Shown piece by piece: positions 1-10,100 of a stretch of 64,000 bases of DNA. Below the pieces are notes generated by a model. It was not told the DNA's origin. It searched no databases and was given only the letters and a program-made list of their open reading frames with translations. Source of the DNA: Rhipicephalus microplus (Eukaryota; Arthropoda; Arachnida; Ixodida; Ixodidae). Where the stretch lies: assembly GCF_043290135.1 (NCBI RefSeq), contig NC_134710.1, positions 461,381,376 to 461,445,375 on the forward strand. The letters run 5' to 3'. The first letter of the stretch is position 1; each line of letters begins with the position of its first letter. The translations under genes were made by a program, and so were the position numbers.

Positions 1-70
1 ACAACCACAGTACGGGCCCCTTCCTGAAGCAGCCAGGCAGACCTGGATCCCGACGTCAACAACGGCATCC

Positions 71-1250
71 ATGACCACCCCCGTGCAGCTTGCACCACTC
101 CTGCTCCTACAACCCAAAGAGCCGCCAACATTCCGCGGTTTGCCACTGGGAGACCCGGAAAGCTGGATCGAAAGGTTCGACCGCGTCACCGCCTTAAATG
201 ACTGGACTGACGATGACAAGCTCCGGCATGTGTATTTCGCCTTAGAAGATGCTGCTCGGACCTGGTTCGAGAATCAAGAGCGAAGCCTTACAACGTGGGA
301 TGTCTTTCGCACCAGGTTCCTCACCACTTTCGCATGTGTATTGCCCAACGAAAAGGCCGCAGCTCTTCTCGAAACCCGCATGCAGATGCCAAACGAAAAC
401 GTGGCGATATTCACGGAAGACATGATAAAATGCTTCCGCCACGCTGACTCCGACATGTCCGAGGAGAAGAAGATTCGTCTGCTCATGCGAGGAGTAAAGC
501 AGGAACTCTTCGCCGGGCTGATTAGACACCCGCCAAAAATGGTCGCCGAATTCATTTCAGAAGTATCTACGATAGAGAAGACTCTCGAGACGCGCACGCG
601 GCAATATAACCGTAGCTTCTCGTCTACAAGCTATGCCGGCATTCCAGAGCATGGAACCATTGACTTGCGTGAGACGATCCGAGCGATCGTGCAAGAAGAG
701 CTGCGAAAATTACTTAGTTCAGCGCAGCCTCACGTGGAATCCATCGCGGATGTCGTACGCCAGGAGATCCAGCAATCGCTGGGCGTTCCTCATTCCCAAG
801 AGCCTCATCTGCAAGCCATGAGCTATGCTGCTGCAGCCCGCCGCCACACCCCTCCCGCACGCACATGCCAAAACGCTTCCCCAACGCGCTTCCGTGGCCA
901 GACGCCACCTCCGCCACCACCCCCAACGACGTCCTACCGTTCGCCAGCGGCTCAGCGCAGTGCGCCGAGGAAGACTGACGTCTGGCGGACCCCTGACCAC
1001 CACCCACTCTGACACCACTGCGGCGAGGCTGGACACACATACCGCCGTTGCCAGTACCGACAGATGGGACTGCGTGGCTTCGCCGTCAATGCAACGCGTC
1101 CACAGCCAGGAGAACGGCCATGGGACATCGCCGGCTACCTGACAGGAACTCAATGGATTCCACGAAGTCCTTCCCGTTCACCGTCGCCTAGCCGCCGGAT
1201 ATCGCCGCACCACCGGCAGTACTGTGGCCCAACGCGGGGCTGGTCTCCTA
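71..1250 (+). pseudogene. Ty3/gypsy gag protein, broken at the zinc knuckle
   Basis: Gag polyprotein of an LTR retrotransposon, which would form the particle around element RNA. The ATG at 71 opens 313 codons. The segment from about residue 18 (PPTFRGLPLGDPESWIERF) to residue 180 has the look of a retrotransposon gag capsid: a conserved W near the start, a central ARTWF, then helices ending LMRGVKQELF. The C-terminal part is rich in Pro, Ser and Arg. A TGA at 1010-1012 lies where the first Cys of a CCHC knuckle should be; the frame then continues HHCGEAGHTYRRC and a Ser/Arg/Pro tail to about 1250. No protease or RT follows, because the element is cut by a reversed LTR fragment. The 5' LTR would lie outside the window. 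Confidence 0.75.
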
Positions 1251-1264
1251 GCCCGTTGTTGTGG

Positions 1265-1358
1265 CTCGGGGTGCTGATTCGTATCCCACCACTGACGACC
1301 AGTTGTTGCGGCTCGGGGTGCTGAGTCGTATCCCACCTCTGCCAACCAGCTGTTGCGG
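1265..1358 (-). repeat. 47-bp tandem duplication spanning a primer-binding-site region
   Basis: Two copies start at 1265 and 1312 with the shared core CTCGGGGTGCTGA, TCGTATCCCACC and TGTTGCGG. On the minus strand the second copy contains TGGTTGGCAGAGGTGGGA (1331-1348), two bases after an LTR end, which fits a primer-binding site. The first copy is a degenerate version. The duplication therefore covers the LTR end plus the PBS. Confidence 0.6.
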
Positions 1359-1680
1359 GTTGGAAGGAAGTTTGCTGGAGGATACGAAAACAAAACCCGG
1401 TCTCTTGTGGTAGCGTGGTGTAGCTTCGGGTTGAGGAAACGAGCGCTTACAAGATGGGGATATGAAAAACAAACAGGTTTATGGCACTATTTACAAATAT
1501 TTACAGCATAGGAAGGTTGGGAATTCACAAACCACGAGCGTGGTGGTTGAACGGCTACATGGTTCAGAGCGACGTCCAGCACTCTGCCGCGCCGTTTTAT
1601 GCCCTGTCGGGCTCCTCCTCTCTGAGTCGAACACCAATCACGCACACACAGGTGAGGGGGGGGGGGGTGAGCATGAAGGT
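1351..1680 (-). repeat. Truncated reversed LTR, same family as 35501-35983 and 39073-39632
   Basis: Read on the minus strand this matches the last two thirds of the LTRs at 35.5 and 39.1 kb: CTCACCTGTGTGTG, then GGAGCCCGACAGGGCATAAAA, CGGCAGAGTGCTGGACGTCG, CACGCTCGTGGTTTGTGA, and the end CCGCAACA. The 5' part of the LTR is absent; a poly-C run of about 11 bases marks the edge near 1657-1670. It sits in opposite orientation between gag and the LTR end of another element. Confidence 0.7.
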
Positions 1681-1853
1681 CCACGGTCCGCTTGCGAATA
1701 GTTGATATACGGCCGACGCCCCGTTCGCCGCTATCAGTTCAAGACTGCTACTGTAATCGGATTTTCCGTTTACCGGGCACAGGTTCGCCCAAATAAACAA
1801 TTAAATTCCAACACGAAGTCTCCTGTCTTCGGCCACGTCACGACCCCGTGACA
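1681..1853 (+). repeat. 3' end of a plus-strand Ty3/gypsy LTR
   Basis: Contains a polyadenylation signal AATAAA at 1792-1797 and ends CGTCACGACCCCGTGACA. The same layout (CCAAATAAACA, GTCTC, CGTCAC, CCGTGACA) closes the solo LTR at 44734. It may be the 3' LTR of the element whose gag is at 71-1250, with the reversed LTR fragment inserted between; this link is inference from order and orientation. Confidence 0.55.
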
Positions 1854-2582
1854 ATATCCTTACGTAAGAGTGGTAAGGTAACGTACCCTATGCTTAAAAT
1901 GATATCACCTGGCAACTCTTCTCCCGGGCGCTTCTATTTACTACCCAAAATTCACAAAATTAACAATCATGGCCAACCTATAGTTTCCAGCAACGGTACT
2001 GCTACTGAAAAAGTCTCTAGTTTCATTGACTCTCCCATTAAGCACATCCCACAATCATCCCCGTCATACATCAAAGATACCAGCCACCTCCTTCGAGAAG
2101 TCTCAAAACTTGTGGTACCTCTAGAGTGCTATTTATTCACCATAGATGTCTCATCACTATACACAAACATTCCCCACATCGAAGGATTCGCCGCCACAAT
2201 CGCTGCCTACGGAAAAAGTAAATCAACGAGGGAGTGCGACGAAAGCGCTTTGGAGGTGCTCCTAAATCTTGTACTTAATCATAATGACTTTGAATTCGAC
2301 CAAAAACATAACCTACAAGCAAACGAAACTGCCATGGGAACCAAAATGGCCCCAAGTTATGAAAATATTTTCATGGCCTCTTTGGAGATTCCTTTCCTCG
2401 AAAATTCTCCATTCAAACCGATATTCTATCGACGCTTCCTCGATGATATATTCTTCGTGTGGGCTGATGGTGAACATAATCTGTTCAAATTCATTTCTGA
2501 TTTCAACTCCCTGCATCCTTCGATAACATTCGCGCACACGTATTCGCAGAAAAGTGTTCAATTCCTGGATGTCACTGTATGA
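1848..2582 (+). pseudogene. Penelope-like element reverse transcriptase
   Basis: Reverse transcriptase of a Penelope-like element (PLE). Diagnostic blocks in order: GRFYLLPKIHK (residues 27-37), QPIVSSNGTATEKVSSFID, PSYIKDTSHLL, LFTIDVSSLYTNIPH with the first catalytic Asp, NETAMGTKMAPSYENIFMA, and RRFLDDIFFVW, the PLE version of the YxDD box. This spacing is known for PLEs and not for LTR or standard LINE RTs. The N-terminus is missing: the frame abuts the LTR end at 1853. A TGA at 2580-2582 interrupts the frame after FLDVTV, and the homologous reading continues beyond it. Confidence 0.88.
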
Positions 2583-3452
2583 CTCAGTGGCACCAACATG
2601 TCTACTTCCTTGTATAAAAAACCAACTGACCGCCAACAGCATCTGCATTTCCACGGCAGTCACCCCCATCATTGCAAATCAGGTGTTCCTTACTCTCAAG
2701 CCCACAGATACAGATGAGTTTGCTCGGAAATCACGCAATTAGACATCCACGCACAGGAATTGAGAGCAGCCTTCTAGCGTCAAAAGTATCCCGAAAAAAT
2801 GATTGACAATGCAATTGAGCGCGCTCGCTCTTTGGACCGAGAATGAACAATAGGAGAAAAAGGCGGAAATAAAGATATAACTTCCGGGGCAAATTCAATC
2901 CTCACATACTGCGCTACCGCCCCTCGGGTGAATTCTATAGTAACCCGCCACTTTAACATACTTAAACAGAGTAGTCGCGTCTCTGCCGTTTTTCAGACTC
3001 CGCCCAAGGTGGTTTACCGAAGAAATAAAAACATGAGAGACTTACTGGTCAGGGCGAAAACACACAAATCCGACCACCATCAGGGCTGTAGACCGTGCGG
3101 GAAACCTCGCTGCAGGGTGTGCAAACACACGGTGACCACAGATACGGCAGAAAGCTCCCGCTCAGACAATGTGTACAAAATTAAAGACGACCTTAACTGT
3201 GACTCAGGCAATGTGGTATACAAAATGGGCTGTGAGGTGTGCAAACAGGAATATATTGGACACACGGAAACCGCGTTCCGTTTGCGTTTCAACAACCACA
3301 AGGCACACGTAAAGGGCCTTCCCAATTTGCCCTCCTCCAAACATATGAACCCTGCTGGTCACTCTTTCGAACGTCTAAGTGTCATACTCCTACAACACTG
3401 CGTCCAGAACACACGCGAGCGCGAACAGCGGGAGTCATACTTCATAAAGTAA
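2583..3452 (+). pseudogene. Penelope-like element linker and GIY-YIG endonuclease
   Basis: Downstream half of the same PLE. The stretch to about 2870 continues the RT thumb (SLYKKPTDRQQHLHFH, then QELRAAF, KYPEKMIDNAIERARSL) with stops and at least one frame change. The open stretch 2928-3452 (174 aa) has the pre-endonuclease cysteine cluster CRPCGKPRCRVC (about residues 55-66), then the GIY-YIG variant VVYKMGC...EYIGHTETAFRLRFNNHK (residues 95-125) and GHSFERLSV. The Cx2C insertion inside the GIY-YIG block (GCEVCKQEYIG) points to a lineage other than Drosophila Penelope. A PLE with this domain nicks DNA for target-primed insertion. The copy is dead. Confidence 0.85.
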
Positions 3453-3873
3453 TTCAGATCACTTACCCACGTAATCAACGAGATCCCTGGGCGACTGATG
3501 TGCCTCCGCGAAGTTTTGTGAAACACAGAAAGTGAATTACTCAATTCATTTATACATACGTGAAGTCGCACACATAGGATGTTTAATATAGGGCGTGAAA
3601 ATAAACGAATTCGATGCTACGTGCGCCAACCGGCGTGTGTTAGTATTATGACTTTATTTTCATTTCTAAGTAGTTTTTATTATTATTTATTTTTTAAATA
3701 TATTGTTTACGGTTTTGTTTGTTCATCCTTTTAAGAATATTCATTCATTTATTTTCAGTATGACTGGTTCTACACTTTTCTGCAAGATAGGGCAGATGGG
3801 GGAGGGGGAGAGGGCACATTAGCTTTCCATCGTGGCCAATATTTTCCTAAAGCTGGAGCGGGTCGTATGCTTC
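3453..3873. other. PLE tail and AT-rich spacer
   Basis: The first 100 bases are probably the 3' end of the PLE. The rest is AT-rich (TTTATTATTATTTATTTTTT near 3676) without a credible reading frame. Confidence 0.4.
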
Positions 3874-3932
3874 TTGTGTGTGTGTGTGTGCGTGTGTGTG
3901 TGCGTGCGTGTGTGTGTGTGTGGGGGGGGGGG
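3874..3932. repeat. GT/CG-rich microsatellite ending in poly-G
   Basis: TG repeats with interspersed CG from 3874 to 3921, followed by eleven G. Antisense frames here give His/Thr/Arg repeats and are artefacts. Confidence 0.95.
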
Positions 3933-3984
3933 CCGATGCCGCGGGCCAGCCACCGAACCACGTGAACTTTAACTCGAGCCATGT

Positions 3985-4320
3985 GTGGTGGTAGTGATTA
4001 GAATGAAGAGGAAAAAGGCACCTAATTTCTGTCTGCCTTCAGGCGACACGGCGCAGTGCCTTATAGGGGTGGGGGGAAGGAGGGATAAAAAGAATAGAAG
4101 GAAAGTAGAAGCAGAAGAAGACAGCCAACGAGAGGAAAAAGGAAGGAGATAGGAAAGTGGGGATCCGGTCGAAGCAGTCCAAGGGCGGGGTGCCACAATG
4201 CGAGAGCTACACGGCGTCAGGAGACCGCGGAGGGCGAACCAGTCGGCGGGAGCTACGCTGAAGTCGGAGATCGCGAGGGCACAACCGTCCAGCTTGAAAT
4301 CCTGCGAGCGAATCCCGCCA
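3985..4320 (-). repeat. Dispersed repeat, reversed relative to a copy at 13310-13500
   Basis: On the minus strand this reads GGTTGTGCCCTCGCGATCTC, then AGCGTAGCTC and a pyrimidine-rich part ending AGAAATTAGGTGCC and a CCA/CCAC-rich tail. The copy near 13355 has GGTTGTGCCCTCGTGATCTC followed by AGCGTAGCTC. The tail motif AGAAATTAGGTGCC also occurs at 27567 inside a LINE ORF1. It is probably a SINE or a LINE 3' end; I cannot say which. Confidence 0.5.
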
Positions 4321-4799
4321 TGTGTGGGATGCGACTAAGCGGCAATATCTTGCACTTTCTCCCTTTTCCTTGGTGGCCTCCGCTGGCAGCTCGTCTTATC
4401 TATTCCTAGTAACAATGCAAGAATTACCCGCCCGCTTTCGGCGGCGCTCCGTCACCGTCACCCCTTGTTGTTGTTGTTGTTTCCCTGTGCAAATGGCTCG
4501 TACCCAAAGGAGGGAACTGGCCGATTATAATGTGAATTTGCCCTATACTTTCAGCATTGCGTCATTCCTACAAAACTTTTGTAACTTAATTTTGATTTGA
4601 AATGCCGATATCCAGTTTGCAGAAAAGAAAATGAAGAAAATAGTGGGACCGTAATATAGCAAGAGATTCATTTATTCACAGCGATGTATGCCTGAACGAC
4701 GAATAAAACATCCCCTCTCCTGAAACCCAGTGTAGAGGTTCCAAATGAAAGAAGATCAGGTTGTGATAATTCAAAGCCTAGTCTTTAAAGAGGTGGTGC
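4321..4799. other. No recognisable gene
   Basis: Contains a short TTG run (4463-4480) and AT-rich sequence. The part after about 4620 may be the 3' UTR of the minus-strand LINE that follows. Confidence 0.4.
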
Positions 4800-4835
4800 T
4801 AGTATGCTTTGCCTGAGTAAATCGAAACGGCGACA

Positions 4836-5528
4836 TTATAATAAAAAATTACTGATCGTTACCGCTTGATTACAGTGAATGCACATAGGGGAATTGAATA
4901 TACCCGATCTATGCAAGTAAAAATTGAGGGAGGTAACGCGGCAACGAAATTTCTTGATGACAACTTCCATCATCCTTGAATTAGACAGTTCACTGCGCCA
5001 GGGAAATAACAAGTGTTTGTACTCTGGAGAAGCCGTCAGTGCAGGGTCTGAGAAATTTCGCCTGATTTTTAGTGTGCGAAATCGCGCCACCATAATGTAT
5101 ACTGTATGAGGTAATATAGGAATAATTGGTATCGAAAGCGACGCATTCGCAAGAGAATCAGCTATTTCGTTTAACCACGAATCTTTGTGGCCTTGTGTCC
5201 AGAATAAATGAATACTTCGGAGATGACAGGGAACCAATGATTTAAAAAGTTTCAGTATGTGTGAGTGACCAGATGCGGACAGAGAAGAGCACACTGATAA
5301 TGAATCAGTCATGACTGCAACGACTGGAATAGAAATATTTACCTTTCGCAAAGCTAACATTATTGCCATGAATTCAGTCAGAAGAAAAGAAAGAAAATCT
5401 GGTAAGCGAAGTGAAAATGACCAATCAAGTAGGGGGCAATATATTCCAACGCCTGATTTTTCATGTGATTGAGAGGTGTTCGTTGCAATAATGACATTTG
5501 TTGGCAGAGTACTTAAATGATCCTGCAA
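4836..5528 (-). pseudogene. I-clade LINE RNase H domain
   Basis: C-terminal part of a non-LTR retrotransposon ORF2. It reads ATNTSQSHEKSGVG, LLTEFMAIMLALRK, AVMTDSLSVCSSL and LFWTQGHKDSWLNEIADSLA, which is the order of an RNase H fold in I-type LINEs. The first catalytic Asp is changed (ATNTS where TDxS is usual), so this copy would be inactive; the Glu (TEF), second Asp (TDS) and last Asp (EIAD) remain. The frame ends at CIHCNQAVTISNFLL, inside the usual C-terminal zinc motif. Confidence 0.8.
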
Positions 5529-5897
5529 TAAACCATTTAAAATGCCTGTAGGTAATAGCTTAGCGTGAGTTGGGAAGATATTATGGTAAACAATTTCTGG
5601 AGAATTTCGTCGCTCAGTTAAATAAATCAGATCACGAACTTGTACATTTAGAGGCTCGAGTAACGATTGAACAAATACTATTTGTGGTTTGTGAAATCTG
5701 GGCCAATGTACGGTGAAGAATAGGTCAGGATTAGAAATTAAAATAATTTGTGCAGGGTTAAACGGTGCTTTTTATAGTCGTAAAAAGGTCTGCACAGGGA
5801 GAATGTTAAAGCGACATAATAAAGTTGGTATTCGTGCTTCAAGGTATAACACTGCATTTACAGTATACTTTGGAAGTCCTAAGCAAAGCCGGAAAGC

Positions 5898-6830
5898 CTA
5901 TCTTTCCAATAGAATGAGCGGCCGAAGTTTGTAGGCTGGCGCACCAGAAAAAAGAACGCAGCCAAACTCTAACACATGTCGGACATACATTTTATATATA
6001 ATCAAAAGTGCCTTGTTTCTCATACCTGATCTACAATTGCTCAACCTCCGCAATACGCCCATCACGCGTACTGCTTTTGTCGCGATGTATGGATGTTTGT
6101 CGCGATGATGTATGTGAGGGCGCCAATTTAGATGTTCACTATACATAACTCCAAGATATTTCAATGATTGTACTTGTGGGGTATCTTGAAGCTTGTAATT
6201 AATATATATGTGTACGGGATCTTTCATAGGAAAAACGAGAATAGCACATTTACCGGTATTCAGGTTCAACATCAATTCATCCAGGCAATGTTCTATTTCA
6301 TTAGGTATGCTTGCAAGATAGTGCAGAGATAGTGGAAGTCATGTGCCATAGCAAAGAAAGCAATGTCATCGGCATAAACATAGGTTTTCACATCTGGATG
6401 AACGGGGATGGTGCTAAGCAATATGTTGAATAATACCGGGGAAAGTACTGACCCCTGAGGTACACCTCGGGTTTGCTTGTGCTTACAGGAAGAGAAACCG
6501 CCTTCATAACAATAGAATTCTCTTCTACTTAAAAATTCCGTCAACCATGCTCCTATATAAGGTGGAGATCAATGACTCCATAACTGATTAGTCAAGATAG
6601 AATACTCTACACTATCGTATGCTTTACATATGTTTAACGTTACTAAAGCCGCAAACTGCTTTTTGAGACGGGCAATATGAATACGACTTTCCAGATCTAC
6701 ATGTGCATGCCATATGGAATATCCAGATCTAAAGCCAATTTGGGAAGAACTCAACAGTTGTTTCTGGTTAATAAACCTAATTATACGACCATGAAGTGCC
6801 CTTTCGATAAGTTTCTACTTCCTTCTTTTT
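5898..6830 (-). pseudogene. I-clade LINE reverse transcriptase, 5' truncated
   Basis: Read from 6830 downward: LSSSQIGFRSGYS, LVTLNICKAYDSVEY (normally FxDxxKAYDxV, with the catalytic Asp lost in NICKAYD), RGVPQGSVLSPVLFN, then YVYADDIAFFA carrying the YxDD catalytic pair, then the thumb with SLKYLGVMYSEHLNWRPHI. Three separate frames (6754-6569, 6544-6293, 6275-5898) are needed, so at least two frameshifts or stops break it. The homology starts abruptly at about 6830 (KLIERALHGRII), with no endonuclease, which is typical 5' truncation of a LINE insertion. Confidence 0.82.
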
Positions 6831-7108
6831 CTTCTTCAGGTCTGTTGCTACCTCGTTCACCCGTTTGATTGCTTTTTTTCTCTCTTTTTCTCGTTTTTTC
6901 TGTTTTTATCGTTTTAGAGGGTCTTCAAACTGTGAGGGTGGCCCTCTGCTACGGGAACTTGTATTGTTTCGCTTAGATCCTCCGAAAAAGGCTGGTCCAC
7001 CAGTCGAAACATTTAGGATTAAATAAATATTTTATTGTTTTGTTTCCTATATGTATATGGCACTATTCTCGAAGTTTATAACCATTATTACGGTAGCCGG
7101 AACAAACT
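6831..7108. other. Spacer, T-rich, no gene
   Basis: T-rich sequence (for example TTGCTTTTTTTCTCTCTTTT near 6869) leading to the AT microsatellite. Nothing else recognised. Confidence 0.4.
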
Positions 7109-7112
7109 CTGG

Positions 7113-7157
<45 letters not shown>
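7109..7157. repeat. (AT)n microsatellite at the left edge of the tandem array
   Basis: Uninterrupted AT repeat, directly followed by the SINE-unit sequence TTTTTTCACCCACTTTCTTT. The array's right edge also runs into an AT repeat. Confidence 0.95.
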
Positions 7158-7160
<3 letters not shown>

Positions 7161-10100
7161 TTCACCCACTTTCTTTCTTCTTATTTACATTACATTTCTT
7201 CTAATAACTTCCCGTATACATTCCTTGGCATTATTGTCTGTTAAATCTCAATAATATTGCGTCAAAACGAGCCCTTAGGTATACACCTCTTTCCCTTATT
7301 CATTAAGAGGGTCTCGTACTGGCAGGCTTGGTGTCATTAGGTTGTATACGAGGGACGATTGGTCAGCTGCCCGCTCATAATAGGTTCACGTGCTACGTGA
7401 CGCCACACAGGCTTATAAAATGGTGTTTCACACTCGCCGCTTTGCTACAGTTGGCGCTGACTGACACTCTCACTTTTAAATTCACGTATAAACCCAACAA
7501 ATGTGGGTTACGGGAAGGCCGCTGTGGTAGCTCAGTGGTTAGAGCATCGAACGCAATATTCGAAGGTCGTAGGTGAAATTCCTACTCACGGCTGGATATA
7601 TTTTCATCCACTTTTCATTCTTTTTATTTACATTACATTTGTTCTAATAACTTCCCCTATACATTCTTCTGCATTATTGTCTGTTAGATCTCATTATTAT
7701 TCTGTCAAAACACGAAAAAACGAGCTCTTAAGTATACACTCTTTCTCTTATTTCATTAAACCAGGGTCTCGTACTGGCAAACTCGGTGTCATTAGGTTGT
7801 ATACGAGGGACTATTAATCAGCTTGCCGCTCATAATAAGTTCACGTGCTGCGTGATGCCAAACATGCGCATAAAAGAGTGTTTTCACACTCGTCACTTGG
7901 CTCATAGATGGCGCTGACTGTCACTACTAGTTCTAAATTCACATATAAACCCAAAAAAGTGGATGGAGGGAATGCCGCTGTGGTAGCTCAGTGGTCAGAG
8001 CATCAAACGCGTTATTCGAAGGTCGTAAGTTTGATACCTGCTCACGGCTCGTTATTTTTTAATCCACTTTTCCTCTTCTTATTTACATTCCATTCGTTCT
8101 AATAACTTCCCCTGTACATTTCTTGGCATTACTGTCTGTTAGATCTCATTAAAATTGTGTTAAAACACGGAAAAACGAGCCCTTAGGTATACACTTCTTT
8201 CCCTTATTTCATTAAACGAGGGTCTCGTACTGGCAGACTTGGTGTCATTTGGTTGTATACGAGGGAAAATTATTCAGCTGCCTGCTCGTAATAAGTTCAC
8301 GTGCTACGTGACGCCAAAACATGCGAATAAGAGTGTTTTCACACTCGTTGTTTGGCTTATAGATGGCGCTGACTGTCACTCCTACTTCTAAATTCACATA
8401 TAAACCCCAAAAAGTGGATGGAGGGACGGCCGCTGTGATAGCTCAGTGGTTAGAGCATCGAATGTATTATTCAAACGTCGTAGGTTCGATTTCTGCTCAC
8501 CGCTGGTTATTTTTTCATGCACTTTTCTTTCTTCTTATTTACATTCCTTTGGTTTTAATAACTTCCCCTGTATATTCCTTGGCATTACTGTCTGTTACAC
8601 CTCATTATTATTGTGTTAATACACGGAAAAACAAGCCCTTAGGTATACACATCTTTCCTTTATTTCATTAAACGAGGGTCTCGTACTGGCAGACTTGGTG
8701 TCATTAGGTTGTATACGAGGGAAAATTATTCAGCTGCCCGCTCGTAATAAGTTCACTTGCTGCGTGACGCCAAACATGCGCATAAAAGAGTGTTTTCACA
8801 CTCGTCACTTGGCTCATAGATGGCGCTGACTGTCACTCCTACTTCTAAATTCACATATAAACCCAAAAAAGTGGATGGAGGAAATGCCGCTGTGGTAGCT
8901 CAGTGGTTAGAGCATCAAATGCATTATTCGAAGTCGTAAGTTTGATACCTGTTCACGGCTGGTTATTTTTCAATCCACTTTTCTTTCTTCTTATTTACAT
9001 TTCATTCGTTCTAATAACATCCCCTGTACATTCCTTCGCATTACTGTCTGTTAGATTTCATTATTATTGTGTTAACGGAAAAACGAGCCCTTGGGTATAC
9101 CCTTCTTTCCCTTATTTAATTAAACGGGGGTCTCGTAGTGGCAGTTTTGGTGTCATTAGGTTCTATACGAGGGACTATTAATCAGCTGCCCACTCATATT
9201 AAGTTCACGTGCTAGGTGACGCCAAACATGCGCATAAAAGAGTGTTTTCACACTCGTCGCTTGGTTTATAGATGGCGCTGACTGTCACTCCTACTTCTAA
9301 ATTCACATATAAACCCAAAAAGAGGATGGAGGGAATGCCGCTGTGGTAGCTCAGTGGTTAGAGCATCAAACGCGTTATTCGAAGGTCGTAAGTTTGATAC
9401 CTGCTCACGGCTGGTTATTTTTCAATCCACTTTTCTTTCTTCTTATTTTCATTCCATTCGTTCTACTAACTTCCCCATTACATTCCTTCGCATTACTGTC
9501 TGTTAGATTTCATTATTATTGTGTTAAAACACGGAAAAACGAGCCCTTGGGTATAGACTTCTTTCCCTTATTTCATTAAACGGGGGTCTCGTACTGGCAG
9601 TTTTGGTGTCATTAGGTTCTATACGAGGGACTATTAATCAGCTGCCCACTCATATTAAGTTCACGTGCTACGTGACGCCAAACATGCGCATAAAAGAGTG
9701 TTTTCACACTCGTCGCTTAGCTTATAGATGGCGCTGACTTTCACCCCTTCTTCTAAATTCACATATAAACACAAAAAAGAGGATGGAGGGAAGGACGCTG
9801 TGGTAGCTCAGTGGTTAGAGCATCGAACGCGTTATTCGAAGGTCGTAAGTTTTGATACCTGCTCACGGCTCGTTATTTTTTAATCCACTTTTCTTTCCTC
9901 TTATTTACATTCCATTCGTTCTAATAACTTCCCCTGTACATTCCTTCGCATTACTGCCTGTTAGATCTCCTCAATATTGTGGTAAAGCATGGAAAAACGA
10001 GCCCTTAGGTATACACTCTTTCTCTTATTTCATTAAACCAGGGTCTCGTACTGGCAAACTCGGTGTCATTAGGTTGTATACGAGGGACTATTAATCAGCT

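Larger units (their letters stand above)
4800..6830 (-). mobile_element. 5'-truncated I-clade LINE
   Basis: Covers the RT and RNase H remnants above with the linker between (5528-5898) and a short 3' region. The combination of an ADD-type LINE RT followed by an RNase H is the defining trait of the I group of non-LTR retrotransposons. No poly-A tail was recognised. Confidence 0.75.

Noticed and set aside
714..1153. Antisense frames over gag (108 and 144 aa)
   Set aside because: They are shadows of the gag frame in GC-rich sequence, without any domain.
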